A stretch of DNA of 56,395 nt from Gammaproteobacteria bacterium (GCA_022599775.1 JAHZLQ010000047.1:1-56395), one strand, 5' to 3'. Counted from the stretch's first letter, positions 18,779-28,218 are shown. Numbers and translations are program-made. Notes: generated by a model not told the origin, from the sequence alone.

Positions 18779-19384
18779 TCAGCTCTTGACGCGCATCAGC
18801 AGGCTCTCGAACTCATGCACGTTGAGCGTCTGCACGGTCGTCTGGACCTTCTTCGGGTCGTCGATCGGTCCCACACGCACGCGATACCAGGTGTCGCGGT
18901 TGTCGATCGTCACCGATTCGACGCGGGATTCGATCCCCAGCAGAGCCAGTTTGGCCTTTTGCGATTCGGCCTCGCCCGATGAGCGGAACGAGCCGACCTG
19001 GATCACGTACTGCCCGGGCGGCACTACCGGGACTGCGCCGGGCTTTCCGCCGACGGTCTTGTCGGTGGCTTCGGGAACGACCACCTCATAGCTCGGCAGC
19101 AGTTCGTAGAACGAAAAGCGCGGCTTTTCCTTGGGGGGCAGGGGCGGCGATTGGCTGCGCGCGGCGCTGGCCGGCGCCGCGGCCGTGGCTTCGGTGCGGA
19201 CCACCGGCGTAGCCGCTGGTTCACCGGTCGGGCGGCCGATGTAGACGATCGCGGCCACCACCAGCCCGATCGACAGACCGACGACCATCCATAGCCAACC
19301 GGGCAATCCCTGCTTGCCCCGCGCGTGGCTGCGTTTGGCGGGGCGCTTCTGGTTGCGGCTTCTCGGAGCGTAGTCGCGCGGCAC
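18779..19384 (-). CDS. SPOR-domain membrane protein (FtsN-like)
   Basis: The 201-residue protein has a basic cytoplasmic N-terminus (about 25 residues), one transmembrane helix (WLWMVVGLSIGLVVAAIVYI), a Pro/Ala-rich periplasmic linker and a C-terminal SPOR domain (YVIQVGSFRSSGEAES to LLMRVKS), which binds denuded septal peptidoglycan. The layout is that of the short FtsN-like proteins encoded after argS in many gammaproteobacteria. The GTG start at 19384 overlaps the argS stop (TAGTG), so translation is coupled. Confidence 0.9.
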   Translation of the reverse strand: MPRDYAPRSRNQKRPAKRSHARGKQGLPGWLWMVVGLSIGLVVAAIVYIGRPTGEPAATPVVRTEATAAAPASAARSQSPPLPPKEKPRFSFYELLPSYEVVVPEATDKTVGGKPGAVPVVPPGQYVIQVGSFRSSGEAESQKAKLALLGIESRVESVTIDNRDTWYRVRVGPIDDPKKVQTTVQTLNVHEFESLLMRVKS

Positions 19385-21141
19385 TACATCTTCTCCGGCG
19401 CGGCCACGCCGATCAGGCCCAGGCCATTGCGCAGCACCTGGCCGGTGGCGTCCACCAGCGCCAGCCGCGCATCACGCAGCTCGGCGTCGTCGACCAGAAA
19501 TGCGTGTGCGTTGTAATAGCTGTGCAGGGCGTCGGCGGTATCGCGCAGATAGTGCGTGAGCGTGTGCGGCGCCGAATTGAGCGCGCAGTTGTTCACCACC
19601 TCGGGGTAGCGCGCGAGCGCCGCCAGCAGGGCCTTTTCGTGCGTTTCCGTGAGCCGTTCGAGCTTGCCCAGGGCCTGCTCGCGGTTCCATTCGATGCCGC
19701 GTTCGGCGGCCTGGCGGAACACCGAATGAATCCGCGCGTGCGCGTACTGCACGTAGTACACCGGGTTGTCGTTGCTCTGCGAACGGGCCAGCTCCAGATC
19801 GAATTCCAGATGCTGCTCGTTGGAGCGCATCAGGTAGAAGAAGCGCGTGGCGTCCACGCCGACTTCGCGGATCAGTTCCTCGAAGGTGACGAAGTTGCCG
19901 CTGCGCTTGCCCATGCGCCCGGACGACAGCGTGACGAACTGGATCAGCTGCACATTGAGCGCATCGTCACGTCCGGTCAGCGCCTTGATCGCGGCGCGCA
20001 CGCGCGCGATGTAGCCGTGATGATCGGCACCCCATACGTCCAGCAGCGTCTTGTGGCCGCGCGCCAGCTTGTCGACGTGATAGGCGAGGTCGTTGGCGAA
20101 ATAGGTCGCGGCGCCGTCGGCCTTGATCAGCACGCGATCCTTTTCATCGCCGAACTTCTCGGTGGCGAACCACAGCGCGCCGTCCTGCTCGTAGACGTGG
20201 CCGGAATCGCGCAGCGATTCCAGTGCCTTCGCCGCCGCGCCGGACTCGACCAGCATCCGCTCCGAATACCAGCGGTCGTAGCGCACCCCGAAGCGGTCCA
20301 GGGTCTGGTGGATGTGGGCGAGCTGGTCTCGGATCGCATAGTCGCGCAGCTCGGCATAGGCGGATTCGCCCAGCGTCGCCTTGGCCTTGCGGATCCAGGC
20401 GTCGAGATGCCGTTCGGCCTGGGCCTTGTCGTTGGCGTCATCCGGCGGCAGGTCGGACACGTCCAGCGTGGCCGGCAGCCACTGCTCGTCGCCGGTGGCG
20501 AGCAGGCGTTCGGCGACCTGTTCGACATAGTCGGCCGGATAGCCGCGCGACGGAATCGCCAGCGGTGCCGGTAGTCGTCCGCTGCGATTGAGCGTGCGCA
20601 CCCACACCGACACGGCCAGCACGTCGACCTGGCGGCCGGCGTCATTGATGTAGTACTCGCGCTGCACGGTCCAGCCGGCGGCGGCGAGGATGTTGGCCAG
20701 CGCGTCGCCGTAGGCGGCCTGGCGGCCGTGACCGACATGCATCGGCCCGGTCGGGTTGGCCGAGACGAACTCCACGAGGATGCTGCCGCGCGCGCCGGAG
20801 CGGTCATGGCCGTAGTCCTCGCCCTGCGCAAAGATCGTCGGGACGATCTGCTGCTGCGCCGCAGCCGTTACGAACACGTTGATGAAGCCCGGGCCGGCGA
20901 TCTCAATGCGGTCCACCAGTGCGGAATCCGGCAGCTTCTCGACCAGGGCCTCGGCGAGCCTGCGCGGTGGCATGCGCAGCGGCTTGGCCATGACCATCGC
21001 CAGGTTGCAGGCGAAGTCACCGAACTTAGGATCCTTGGCCTCGTCGATCTGGACGGTTTCGGGCGGCAGGGCGTCTACGCCGAGGTCCGCGATCAGGCTT
21101 TCGATCGCCTGCCGGAACAGGGCTTGCAGTTGTTGTTTCAT
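19384..21141 (-). CDS. argS: Arginyl-tRNA synthetase
   Basis: Class I synthetase charging tRNA-Arg, cytoplasmic, 585 residues. It has the N-terminal Add-1 domain, the HIGH-type motif HVGHGR following SANPTGPMH, a KMSKS-region variant GRMGKRSG (ArgRS enzymes often lack the canonical motif) and the C-terminal DALR anticodon-binding domain ending in LIGVAAPEKM. Length is usual for the bacterial enzyme. ATG at 21141. priA lies upstream on the same strand with an 83-base gap, and the SPOR gene overlaps its stop codon. Confidence 0.97.
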   Translation of the reverse strand: MKQQLQALFRQAIESLIADLGVDALPPETVQIDEAKDPKFGDFACNLAMVMAKPLRMPPRRLAEALVEKLPDSALVDRIEIAGPGFINVFVTAAAQQQIVPTIFAQGEDYGHDRSGARGSILVEFVSANPTGPMHVGHGRQAAYGDALANILAAAGWTVQREYYINDAGRQVDVLAVSVWVRTLNRSGRLPAPLAIPSRGYPADYVEQVAERLLATGDEQWLPATLDVSDLPPDDANDKAQAERHLDAWIRKAKATLGESAYAELRDYAIRDQLAHIHQTLDRFGVRYDRWYSERMLVESGAAAKALESLRDSGHVYEQDGALWFATEKFGDEKDRVLIKADGAATYFANDLAYHVDKLARGHKTLLDVWGADHHGYIARVRAAIKALTGRDDALNVQLIQFVTLSSGRMGKRSGNFVTFEELIREVGVDATRFFYLMRSNEQHLEFDLELARSQSNDNPVYYVQYAHARIHSVFRQAAERGIEWNREQALGKLERLTETHEKALLAALARYPEVVNNCALNSAPHTLTHYLRDTADALHSYYNAHAFLVDDAELRDARLALVDATGQVLRNGLGLIGVAAPEKM

Positions 21142-21224
21142 CGGAACGGGAAAGCGGGCGGGTCACGCCCGGGAAAGCTGGGCGCGAAGTTTACCCGTGC
21201 GCCGTAATGGCCGCGAGCCGAGGT

Positions 21225-23396
21225 TCAATACAGGTCCACCGGATCGACATCGATCGACCAGCGAACCTGGCGTGCGGATGGCAGCTCGCCCAGACCGGGC
21301 ACCCAGGCCGACAGCGCGCGCTGCAAGGGGGCGCGCTTTTCGGCCTGCAGCAGCAATTGCGCGCGCCAGCGTGCCGCGCGGCGCTCCATCGGCGCCGTCA
21401 CCGGGCCCAAGGCCGCCACGCCACGGCGCGTGCCGAGCTGCGTCTTGAGCTTGGCCTTGGCGTCTTGCAGGAAGCGCATCGCGGCGGCCGCGTCTAGCGA
21501 CTCGGCGCGCAACAGCGCCAGATGCGATGCCGGCGGCAGGCCGCTGTCGATGCGTTCGGCCAGCAGTTCGTCGGCGAACGGGCCGTAGCCGTGCTCGATC
21601 AGGGTGCGCAGCTTGGGATGTTGCGGCTCATGCGTCTGCAGCAAGACCTCGCCGGCTTCGGCGCCGCGTCCGGCGCGGCCCGCGACCTGTACCACCAACT
21701 GGCCCATGCGTTCCAGCGCACGAAAGTCCACGCCGAACAGGGCCTGATCCACGCTGACGATGCCGACCATGCTCAGGCCGGCGAAATCGTGCCCCTTGGC
21801 CAGCATCTGAGTGCCGACCAGAATGTGGATGTCGCCGCTGGCGACGTCGCGCAGCAGGCGTTCCAGCTCTCCGGCGCGACGCACGCGGTCTGAATCGAAG
21901 CGTTCCACGCGATGGTTCGGGAATCGTTCGCGCAGTGCGTCTTCGATGCGTTCGGTGCCCTGGCCGACCGGCGCCAGCGCATGCGCCTGGCACTTGCCGC
22001 ACTGTTGCGGCACCACGGTTTCGTAGCCGCAGTGGTGGCAGATCAGCCGGGAACGCGAGCGGTGCAGCGTCATGCGCGCATCGCAGCGCTTGCACGGTGC
22101 GACCCAGCCGCATTCCCGGCACAGCAGTGCCGGCGCGAAACCGCGCCGGTTGATGAACAGCAGCACCTGCCCGCCGGCGGATAGATGCCTTTCGGTGGTG
22201 GCCAGCAGGCTCGACGTCAGGCCATGGCTCATCGCCTGACCACGCGCGTCCACCAGATCGATGCGCGGCGGCGCGGCCTGATGCACGCGCTGCGGCAGGC
22301 GCAGATGCCGGTAGCGCCCGGCGCGGGCGTTGGCCAGGGTTTCCAGCGAGGGTGTGGCACTGCCGAGGATCACCGGCGCCTTCCACTGTTGCGCGCGAAA
22401 TACCGCGGTGTCCCGCGCCGAATAGCGAAAGCCTTCCTGTTGTTTGTACGAAGCGTCATGTTCCTCGTCCACCACCACGATGCCGAGTTGCCTGAACGGG
22501 ACGAACACTGCGGAGCGCGTACCGATGACGATATCGGCGCGGCCGTCGCGCGCTGCCAGCCAGGACTGGGCGCGCTGCGATTCGCTCATGCCGGAATGAA
22601 ACGGAGCGACCCGTCCCGGAAAGCGCGCCTCAAAGCGGCTCACCAGCTGCGGTGTGAGCCCGATTTCGGGCACCAGAATCAGCGCCTGTTGGCTCCGGCT
22701 CAGGGCGTCCGCCGCAGCTTGCAGATAGATTTCGGTCTTGCCGCTGCCGGTGACGCCTTCGAGCAGGCTGACCGTGAAACCCGGTGCCGCGCGCAGTTCG
22801 CGCAGCACCTCGCATTGCGCAGCGCTGGGTTCCGGCGCGTCGGCGGCGATGCCGGACGCGGCCGGTGGTGCATGACAGTCTTCGATCCAGCCCTTGTCGC
22901 GCGCCTTGCGCAGTGTGGCGCCGTCCAGGGCATCGTCGGGGCGGGGCCCCTGCGCCAGTTCGTCGAGCAGGCCGAGCAATCGATGGGCGCGCGACGGTGG
23001 TTTGGCCATGGTGCCGGCGACACTGAGACGAACCCAGGCGGGGCTCGAATCCCGAGCCGCGTTGCCGCGGCGCAAGGGGCCGGGTAGCGCGGCCTCGATG
23101 ACGCGGCCCAGTGGATACTGGTAGTACTGGGCGGCCCAGCGCAGCAGTTCGAGCACGTCCGCAGACAGTAGTGGTGTCTCGTCCAGCAGCGCCAGCGGTG
23201 GACGGTATTTGAAGTCGCCCGGGGAACTGCTGCGCGGTGGCTCGACCACCACGCCCACGACCGTGCGTTTGCCGAACGGCACGCGCACACGTACTCCGGG
23301 CTGGAGGCGGGCATGCATCGCCGCAGGCGCCAGGTAATCAAAGAGCCTGTAAAGCGGGGTCGCCACGGCGACCGAAACCAGTTCGAGTGTGCTCAA
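21225..23396 (-). CDS. priA: Primosomal replication protein N' (PriA helicase)
   Basis: ATP-dependent 3'-5' DNA helicase that restarts stalled replication forks. The 723-residue protein has the N-terminal 3'-DNA-binding domain, Walker A GVTGSGKTEIYL, the DEEHD Walker B box, a zinc-binding insertion rich in CxxC pairs (CRECGWVAPCKRC, CHHCGYE, CGKC) and the C-terminal helicase motif VAGRAGRG. The best start is TTG at 23396, as no upstream ATG or GTG is in frame with homology. A perfect DnaA box lies four bases upstream of that start codon. argS follows on the same strand. Confidence 0.96.
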   Translation of the reverse strand: MSTLELVSVAVATPLYRLFDYLAPAAMHARLQPGVRVRVPFGKRTVVGVVVEPPRSSSPGDFKYRPPLALLDETPLLSADVLELLRWAAQYYQYPLGRVIEAALPGPLRRGNAARDSSPAWVRLSVAGTMAKPPSRAHRLLGLLDELAQGPRPDDALDGATLRKARDKGWIEDCHAPPAASGIAADAPEPSAAQCEVLRELRAAPGFTVSLLEGVTGSGKTEIYLQAAADALSRSQQALILVPEIGLTPQLVSRFEARFPGRVAPFHSGMSESQRAQSWLAARDGRADIVIGTRSAVFVPFRQLGIVVVDEEHDASYKQQEGFRYSARDTAVFRAQQWKAPVILGSATPSLETLANARAGRYRHLRLPQRVHQAAPPRIDLVDARGQAMSHGLTSSLLATTERHLSAGGQVLLFINRRGFAPALLCRECGWVAPCKRCDARMTLHRSRSRLICHHCGYETVVPQQCGKCQAHALAPVGQGTERIEDALRERFPNHRVERFDSDRVRRAGELERLLRDVASGDIHILVGTQMLAKGHDFAGLSMVGIVSVDQALFGVDFRALERMGQLVVQVAGRAGRGAEAGEVLLQTHEPQHPKLRTLIEHGYGPFADELLAERIDSGLPPASHLALLRAESLDAAAAMRFLQDAKAKLKTQLGTRRGVAALGPVTAPMERRAARWRAQLLLQAEKRAPLQRALSAWVPGLGELPSARQVRWSIDVDPVDLY

Positions 23397-23399
23397 GCC

Positions 23400-23408
23400 T
23401 GTGGATAA
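23400..23408 (-). promoter_or_regulatory. Consensus DnaA box immediately upstream of priA
   Basis: TTATCCACA on the minus strand (TGTGGATAA on plus), a perfect match to the bacterial DnaA box, in the leader of the replication-restart gene priA. A single box does not make an origin. It could link priA expression to DnaA, or be chance (expected a few times per genome). Confidence 0.5.
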
Positions 23409-23681
23409 CTATGGGGAAGGTTTGGTGCGACGCGTCATTTCAGGGGCGAGGTTTTTATGCTGAATCCGGTATGAACGTCCGATGACGGTTTTAATTCTTT
23501 TTAATTCAATGGGTTGCGACAAAGTTTCCAGCCAGTTTGATAAATGGGCTTGACGAGCCGGCAATCTCCCGAACCGGGCAGTGGATGTGCATAATTGATC
23601 GGGTTCGCGCGCACCGCTTCGTGTCAACGCAAGGCCCCGGCCGGCGTTCTTGGCGGGGAACGGTCACAATAGAGCGAATGG

Positions 23682-24284
23682 GTGACGATGAACAAGCAAG
23701 CGCTTGCGGTACCGCTGGCGGGCCTGAATCCGGCACGGCCGATGCGTGATACGCGTGCACTCGACCAGTTTCTCGCCTCCGTCGAGCGCCGCGCCTTCCG
23801 GATCGCGGATATCGCGACGCGCGACCGCGATGAGGCCCTGGACATCGTGCAGGACGCGATGATGCGTCTGGCCAAGAGTTATGCCGATAAGCCACCCGAG
23901 GAATGGCCGGCCCTGTTTCATCGCATCCTTGAGAACGCGATTCAGGATTGGCGCCGGCGGCGCAAGGTGCGGAATCGCTGGCTGGCCTGGGGCTCGTCGA
24001 GCGCGGACCCGGAGGACGACAGCGATCCGATCGAGCGTCTGCCGGATCAGGCGCCGATACCGGATGCCGATGCCTTGATGCGGGACGAGGCGATGCGCCG
24101 GCTGTGGGAGGCCTTGGAGGATTTGCCGCAGCGACAGCGTGAGGCGTTCTCGCTGCGGGTTTGGGAGGGGTTGTCGGTGGAACAGACCGCGCAGACCATG
24201 GGCTGTTCCGACGGCAGTGTGAAAACGCATCTGTCGCGCGCGCTGGCCAAGCTGCGCGGACAGTTGGCAGAGGTTTGGTCATGA
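23682..24284 (+). CDS. ECF-type RNA polymerase sigma factor
   Basis: The 200-residue protein has sigma region 2 (RDRDEALDIVQDAMMRLAKSY and WPALFHRILENAIQDW), an acidic variable linker (ADPEDDSDPIE) and sigma region 4 (LPQRQREAFSLRVWEGLSVEQTAQTM to VKTHLSRALAKLR). The start is GTG 23682 or ATG 23688; neither has a strong ribosome-binding site. The stop overlaps the ATG of the next gene (ATGA). It heads a three-gene cassette with a DUF3619 protein and a DUF3106 protein, a layout seen in beta- and gammaproteobacteria. Confidence 0.9.
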   Translation: MTMNKQALAVPLAGLNPARPMRDTRALDQFLASVERRAFRIADIATRDRDEALDIVQDAMMRLAKSYADKPPEEWPALFHRILENAIQDWRRRRKVRNRWLAWGSSSADPEDDSDPIERLPDQAPIPDADALMRDEAMRRLWEALEDLPQRQREAFSLRVWEGLSVEQTAQTMGCSDGSVKTHLSRALAKLRGQLAEVWS

Positions 24285-24703
24285 ACGAAAAGTCGAGATT
24301 GTTCGAAATCCAGGACGACGAGGCCTTGGTTCAGGCGCTGCGTGAACGTCTGCGCCGCGAAGAGGCTGCGATCGATCCGATGACGGCGGTGCGTTTGGCC
24401 GCTGCGCGCCGTCGTGCGCTCGATGCAGTGCCACAAGGCCTGTTCGCGCGCGGACTCGCCTTGGTCGGCGGCGGCACGCTGATATCGAATCGCCGTGGCT
24501 GGCTGGCCTTGCCAGGCTTGGCCGTGGCGGCACTTGCGCTGACGCTGTGGTCGCCGTGGCAGGCTGTATCGCGTGGCGCCTCGGCGCCCAGCGCCGAAAC
24601 CCTGGAGTGGTTGGCCCAGGAAGAAAGCATGCCGATGTCCGCCGAGCTCTACGAAGATCTCGATCTGGTGATCTGGCTGGAAGATCTGGATGGCAAGGTC
24701 TGA
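24281..24703 (+). CDS. DUF3619-family single-pass membrane protein, putative anti-sigma partner
   Basis: 140 residues. A charged N-terminal cytoplasmic part (about 1-70) precedes one transmembrane segment (GWLALPGLAVAALALTLW, about 73-91) and an acidic periplasmic tail (SAELYEDLDLVIWLEDLDGK). This is the DUF3619 pattern. The overlap with the sigma gene by ATGA, the membrane topology and the conserved pairing suggest an anti-sigma or sigma-modulating role, which is inferred rather than shown. The last 14 bases overlap the DUF3106 gene. Confidence 0.8.
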   Translation: MNEKSRLFEIQDDEALVQALRERLRREEAAIDPMTAVRLAAARRRALDAVPQGLFARGLALVGGGTLISNRRGWLALPGLAVAALALTLWSPWQAVSRGASAPSAETLEWLAQEESMPMSAELYEDLDLVIWLEDLDGKV

Positions 24704-25280
24704 GGGCCGCAGCAGTCTGAATGAAAAGAGTCCACGAACGCTACGGTGCTCGCTGGCGGGGCTGCTGCTGACGTTTGGCTGTCTGATCAGCCTGCCGTGT
24801 CTGGCGCGTCCAGAATCGGCGCCGCTGAGCTGGGAGCAACTGGACAGTCAACAGCGTGAAGTGCTGGAACGCTACGAGGACGAATGGGACGACTTTTCGC
24901 CACAACGCCAGCAGCGACTCGCCCAAGGCGCTGAGCGCTGGAGTCGTATGTCCTCGGAGGAGCGCGAGCAGGCGGAGAAGAAGTTCGAGCGGTTCAAGAC
25001 CATGCCCGATGAGGAAAAGCGCGAATTGCGCCGCTACGCCGAGCGCTTCAATGAAATGTCGCCGGACCAGCGCGACGCGCTGCGTGACCGCTGGCGCGAA
25101 TTCCGGAGTCTGCCGCCGCAGCAACGCGATCTTTTGCGCGAACGTTTCCATGCCTGGCGGGAACTGCCCGGGCCGCAGCGGCAGCCTTTGATGGATTGCA
25201 TGGATCGACGTCTTGGCGGTGCCGGCGAGGATTGCACCCGTCTGTTGCCGCCCGCGCGATCGCCCGGCAACCGGCGCTGA
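24690..25280 (+). CDS. Secreted DUF3106-family protein with Arg/Trp-rich helical repeats
   Basis: 196 residues. A signal peptide (about 20-40, ending CLARPES) is followed by a tandem series of roughly 20-residue units with the pattern F..(M/L)(S/P)...R..L..R...F, for example RWSRMSSEEREQ, RFNEMSPDQRDALRDRW and FRSLPPQQRDLLRERF. This is typical DUF3106 sequence, highly charged and helical. It may be a periplasmic helical rod or nucleic-acid/lipid-binding protein; function is unknown. It is the third gene of the sigma cassette, starting inside the preceding gene. Confidence 0.8.
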   Translation: MARSEGRSSLNEKSPRTLRCSLAGLLLTFGCLISLPCLARPESAPLSWEQLDSQQREVLERYEDEWDDFSPQRQQRLAQGAERWSRMSSEEREQAEKKFERFKTMPDEEKRELRRYAERFNEMSPDQRDALRDRWREFRSLPPQQRDLLRERFHAWRELPGPQRQPLMDCMDRRLGGAGEDCTRLLPPARSPGNRR

Positions 25281-25383
25281 AGCGAGCCGATCGCCCGATT
25301 GCGAGTCGGGCCTCCGCTACACTATGTGGACCTGACCGGCCGGCCGCCGGTCGCCGCAATCCAGTCCTGATCGATTGACCGCC

Positions 25384-26643
25384 ATGCTCTCGCTGGTCGC
25401 CTCCGCCGCCGCCGTCTTCATGGCCGCGGCACTGTTCATCGCCGGCAACATGCTGCTCGGCACCAATGTCGCCCTGCGCCTGTCGCACGAAGCCTACGGC
25501 GCGGCGACGATCGGCCTGATTCTCACGCAGTATTCTGTGGGCTTCGTCGCTGGCACTTGGTTTGGGCCGCGATTGATCCGCCGCGCCGGGCACATACGTG
25601 CCTTCTCGGCGCTGGCTGCGATCACCGGTTGTGCCGGATTGGCCTATGCGATCGGAATCGACGGCGTGTTCTGGGCCCTGCTGCGTGCGCTCAACGGGTT
25701 CTGCGGCGCGATTCTGATGGTGGTGCTCGAATCCTGGGTCAATGCCCATGCCAAGCCGCAAACGCGTGGCCGATTTCTGGCGGTGTACATGGTCACCTAT
25801 TACCTTGCCGGCGCTGGCGGTCAGTTGCTGGTGGCCGCCGGAGACCCGGCCGATTTTCGACCGTACAGCTTGGCGGCGGCCTTGCTGGTGCTAGCCTCGG
25901 TACCGCTTTGCCTGACCGGTTTGCAGGCGCCGCCGCCGGCCGAAATCCGGCGTCTGCCGCTGTCGCTGCTGATGCGCGTGGCGCCGCTGGGTGTGGCCGG
26001 TGCGTTTGCCGGCGGTTTCGCGTCCAGCGCCTTCTATTCATTGGCGCCCGTGCATTTGGCGCGTACCGGCGGCGGCACCAGCCTGGTCGCCGCCTACATG
26101 GCCTGCGCCGTGCTGGCCTCGATGCTGTTGCAGTATCCGGCGGGCCGGCTCGGCGACCGGCTCGACCGCCGACGCATGATCCTGCTGATCGCACTGGTCG
26201 CCGCCGCTGCCTCGCTGGGCATCGCGGCCCTGGGGCAGACCTCGATCGCCGCGCTGTTTCTCAGCTCGATGCTGTTCACCGGCGTGCTCGCCTGTCTTTA
26301 TCCGTCGGTGTTGGCGCTGACGCACGACCAGCTGCCGGGGCGCGATCTGGTCGGCGCCAACGCCGCCTTGCTGACTTTCTGGGGGATCGGTCAGTGCACC
26401 GGGCCGGTGATCGTTGCCGGCGCCATGTCGCTGCTCGGGCCGGGCGGACTTTATTACGGCATGGCCGTCGTGCTGATCGTGTTTGCAGCCTTTGTCGGAC
26501 TGCGACTGCGGACCACGCCGGCCTTGCTGCCCAGTCTGCAGGCGCCGTTCGCGCCGACTCAGGCCACCACCCCGCAGATCGCCGAGATGGACCCGCGCGC
26601 GCCGGTTGGCGACGAACCAGACGGGGGCGGCGGGCCGGCATGA
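25384..26643 (+). CDS. MFS transporter (YcaD-like)
   Basis: About 420 residues with 12 predicted transmembrane segments, a cytoplasmic loop after TM2 (GPRLIRRAGH) and a second family loop GRLGDRLDRRRM between TM8 and TM9. It resembles YcaD-type major facilitator proteins of unknown substrate. The C-terminal 40 residues are Pro/Gly-rich and probably disordered. ATG 25384 is preferred over the in-frame TTG 25375. The carbonic anhydrase gene starts 19 bases downstream, suggesting co-transcription. Confidence 0.88.
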   Translation: MLSLVASAAAVFMAAALFIAGNMLLGTNVALRLSHEAYGAATIGLILTQYSVGFVAGTWFGPRLIRRAGHIRAFSALAAITGCAGLAYAIGIDGVFWALLRALNGFCGAILMVVLESWVNAHAKPQTRGRFLAVYMVTYYLAGAGGQLLVAAGDPADFRPYSLAAALLVLASVPLCLTGLQAPPPAEIRRLPLSLLMRVAPLGVAGAFAGGFASSAFYSLAPVHLARTGGGTSLVAAYMACAVLASMLLQYPAGRLGDRLDRRRMILLIALVAAAASLGIAALGQTSIAALFLSSMLFTGVLACLYPSVLALTHDQLPGRDLVGANAALLTFWGIGQCTGPVIVAGAMSLLGPGGLYYGMAVVLIVFAAFVGLRLRTTPALLPSLQAPFAPTQATTPQIAEMDPRAPVGDEPDGGGGPA

Positions 26644-26662
26644 AGCCTGCAATAATCACCTC

Positions 26663-27346
26663 ATGCACAAGCTCACCCATCTCTTCGACAGCAATGCGGC
26701 CTGGGCGACCCAGGTCAAATCCGAGGACCCCGGTTTCTTTGAGCGCCTTTCGAAATTGCAGGCGCCGAAGTATCTGTGGATCGGCTGTGCCGATTCACGC
26801 GTGCCGGCGAACCAGATCACCGGCCTGCTGCCGGGCGAGCTGTTCGTGCACCGCAATGTCGCCAACCTCGTGGTGCACAGCGACCTCAACTGCCTGTCGG
26901 TGATGCAGTTCGCCGTCGACGTGCTCCGTGTCGAGCACCTCATGGTGGTGGGCCACTATGGTTGCGGCGGCGTGCGCGCCGCGCTCGAAAGCCAGGGCTT
27001 CGGGCTGATCGACAACTGGCTGCGGCATATTCAGGACATCAGCGACAAGCACGGTCTCAAGATAAAAGGCGTGCAGGCCACGACCGAAGAAGTCGATCGC
27101 ATGTGCGAATACAACGCACTGGAGGCCGCCCGCAACGCCTGCCGTACGACCATCGTGCGCGATGCCTGGGCGCGCGGTCAGGCGCTGACGGTGCACGCCT
27201 GGGTCTACGGACTGCGCGATGGTCTGCTCAAGGACGTCGGCTTCAACGTGGCCGCGAACGAAGAGGTCGAACCGGCCTACAGCCGGGCCCTGGATCGGAT
27301 CGGGCAGGGGCTGTGCGACGCCACGGCTTCGACGCCCGAGGAATGA
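26663..27346 (+). CDS. can: Beta-class carbonic anhydrase
   Basis: Interconverts CO2 and bicarbonate; cytoplasmic zinc enzyme, 227 residues. The zinc ligands Cys42, His98 and Cys101 are present in GCADSR and GHYGCGG, with the Asp44/Arg46 dyad. Length and motifs match the E. coli Can type. ATG 26663 begins the conserved N-terminus, with a weak ribosome-binding site. In the same region as ppc it would supply the bicarbonate PEP carboxylase uses, but they are not adjacent. Probably co-transcribed with the MFS gene. Confidence 0.95.
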   Translation: MHKLTHLFDSNAAWATQVKSEDPGFFERLSKLQAPKYLWIGCADSRVPANQITGLLPGELFVHRNVANLVVHSDLNCLSVMQFAVDVLRVEHLMVVGHYGCGGVRAALESQGFGLIDNWLRHIQDISDKHGLKIKGVQATTEEVDRMCEYNALEAARNACRTTIVRDAWARGQALTVHAWVYGLRDGLLKDVGFNVAANEEVEPAYSRALDRIGQGLCDATASTPEE

Positions 27347-27563
27347 GCGACGCCTCGGGGGCTCGGTGTTACCAGGTAATGCCGCCGTCCATTTTTGCGA
27401 AAGCGACCACAGTCTGGCGCCGAGCTGCGCCCGCAGACGCAGACCCAGCCAATCGGTTGGCGCGTCGGCGGTCGTGGCTGCGTCCATTGGCCGGCTCGTT
27501 TCGGGTTTGCGATCCGGCCAGCCTAGGCGCCTCGTCCGTGCCGGCGACTCGCCGAGGCCCCGC

Positions 27564-28067
27564 TCAGGAGCCGCTGCGGCGGTAGTCCGTTTCCACCGCC
27601 AGCGACTCTTCACCATCCGGTGTGACGTTGTAGGCGCTGACGATCAGCCGGTTTTCATCGCTCCGTTCGAAAGCCGTGCGCCATCCCCAGGCCGGCGATC
27701 CGTCGTGCCCGCCGTACCGGCCCAGCACCGACAGTCCGGCGGGCTTTGCTGCGCTGCTGGCGAACATGATCGCGCTGCCCATGTGGGCACTGTCAATCCA
27801 CGCCATTTCATAGGCCTGAGCATCGAAGTGATAGCCGATGATCGCGATGCCCTGCAGCGGCTTTCCGAGCATTGCCCCCTCGTACTCCAGTAGGGCGAAG
27901 CGCCCGCCCAGAATCAGTTTGATGCTCGCCTCGTAGTCGGATTCATCGCCGATCTTGCCGGGCTCGAACCAGACCTTCGTGTGACCCCGCCAGCGGCCGG
28001 CAAGCGCGTGCACTGCCGTATGCGGACCCTTTTCGATCGAGGTTTCAAGTGAATCGGCAGTGCTCAT
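27564..28067 (-). CDS. DUF1579-family protein
   Basis: 167 residues with no signal peptide. It contains the DUF1579 hallmark pattern (HALAGRWRGHTKVWFEPGK, then ILGGRFALLEYEG and the LSVLGRYGG stretch), a lipocalin-like beta barrel of unknown ligand. A GGGGAG ribosome-binding site precedes ATG 28067. It stands alone; the 217 bases to the carbonic anhydrase gene hold no visible feature, and the downstream end is convergent with can. Confidence 0.8.
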   Translation of the reverse strand: MSTADSLETSIEKGPHTAVHALAGRWRGHTKVWFEPGKIGDESDYEASIKLILGGRFALLEYEGAMLGKPLQGIAIIGYHFDAQAYEMAWIDSAHMGSAIMFASSAAKPAGLSVLGRYGGHDGSPAWGWRTAFERSDENRLIVSAYNVTPDGEESLAVETDYRRSGS

Positions 28068-28218
28068 CGGTGAACTCCCCTTGCGGTGGGCTGATCTTCG
28101 CATGGCAGGTGCGACTTCGTCCGCAGGCTCGATCCCGTTCGAGCGGCTCCGTCAGAACCGGCATGGGCAGTGGAGATTTCTATAGTGATCTTCAGACTCG
28201 CCGTTTTTCTTGGATCAA

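Noticed and set aside
16362-19091. Long plus-strand open frame (about 900 codons) antisense to the S9 peptidase
   Set aside because: Mirrors the periodicity of the real minus-strand genes. The opposite strand carries an intact triad and signal peptide, and the translation shows no known domain.
23397-23681. Replication origin at the DnaA box near priA
   Set aside because: Only one box, no AT-rich unwinding element, no dnaA or dnaN nearby.
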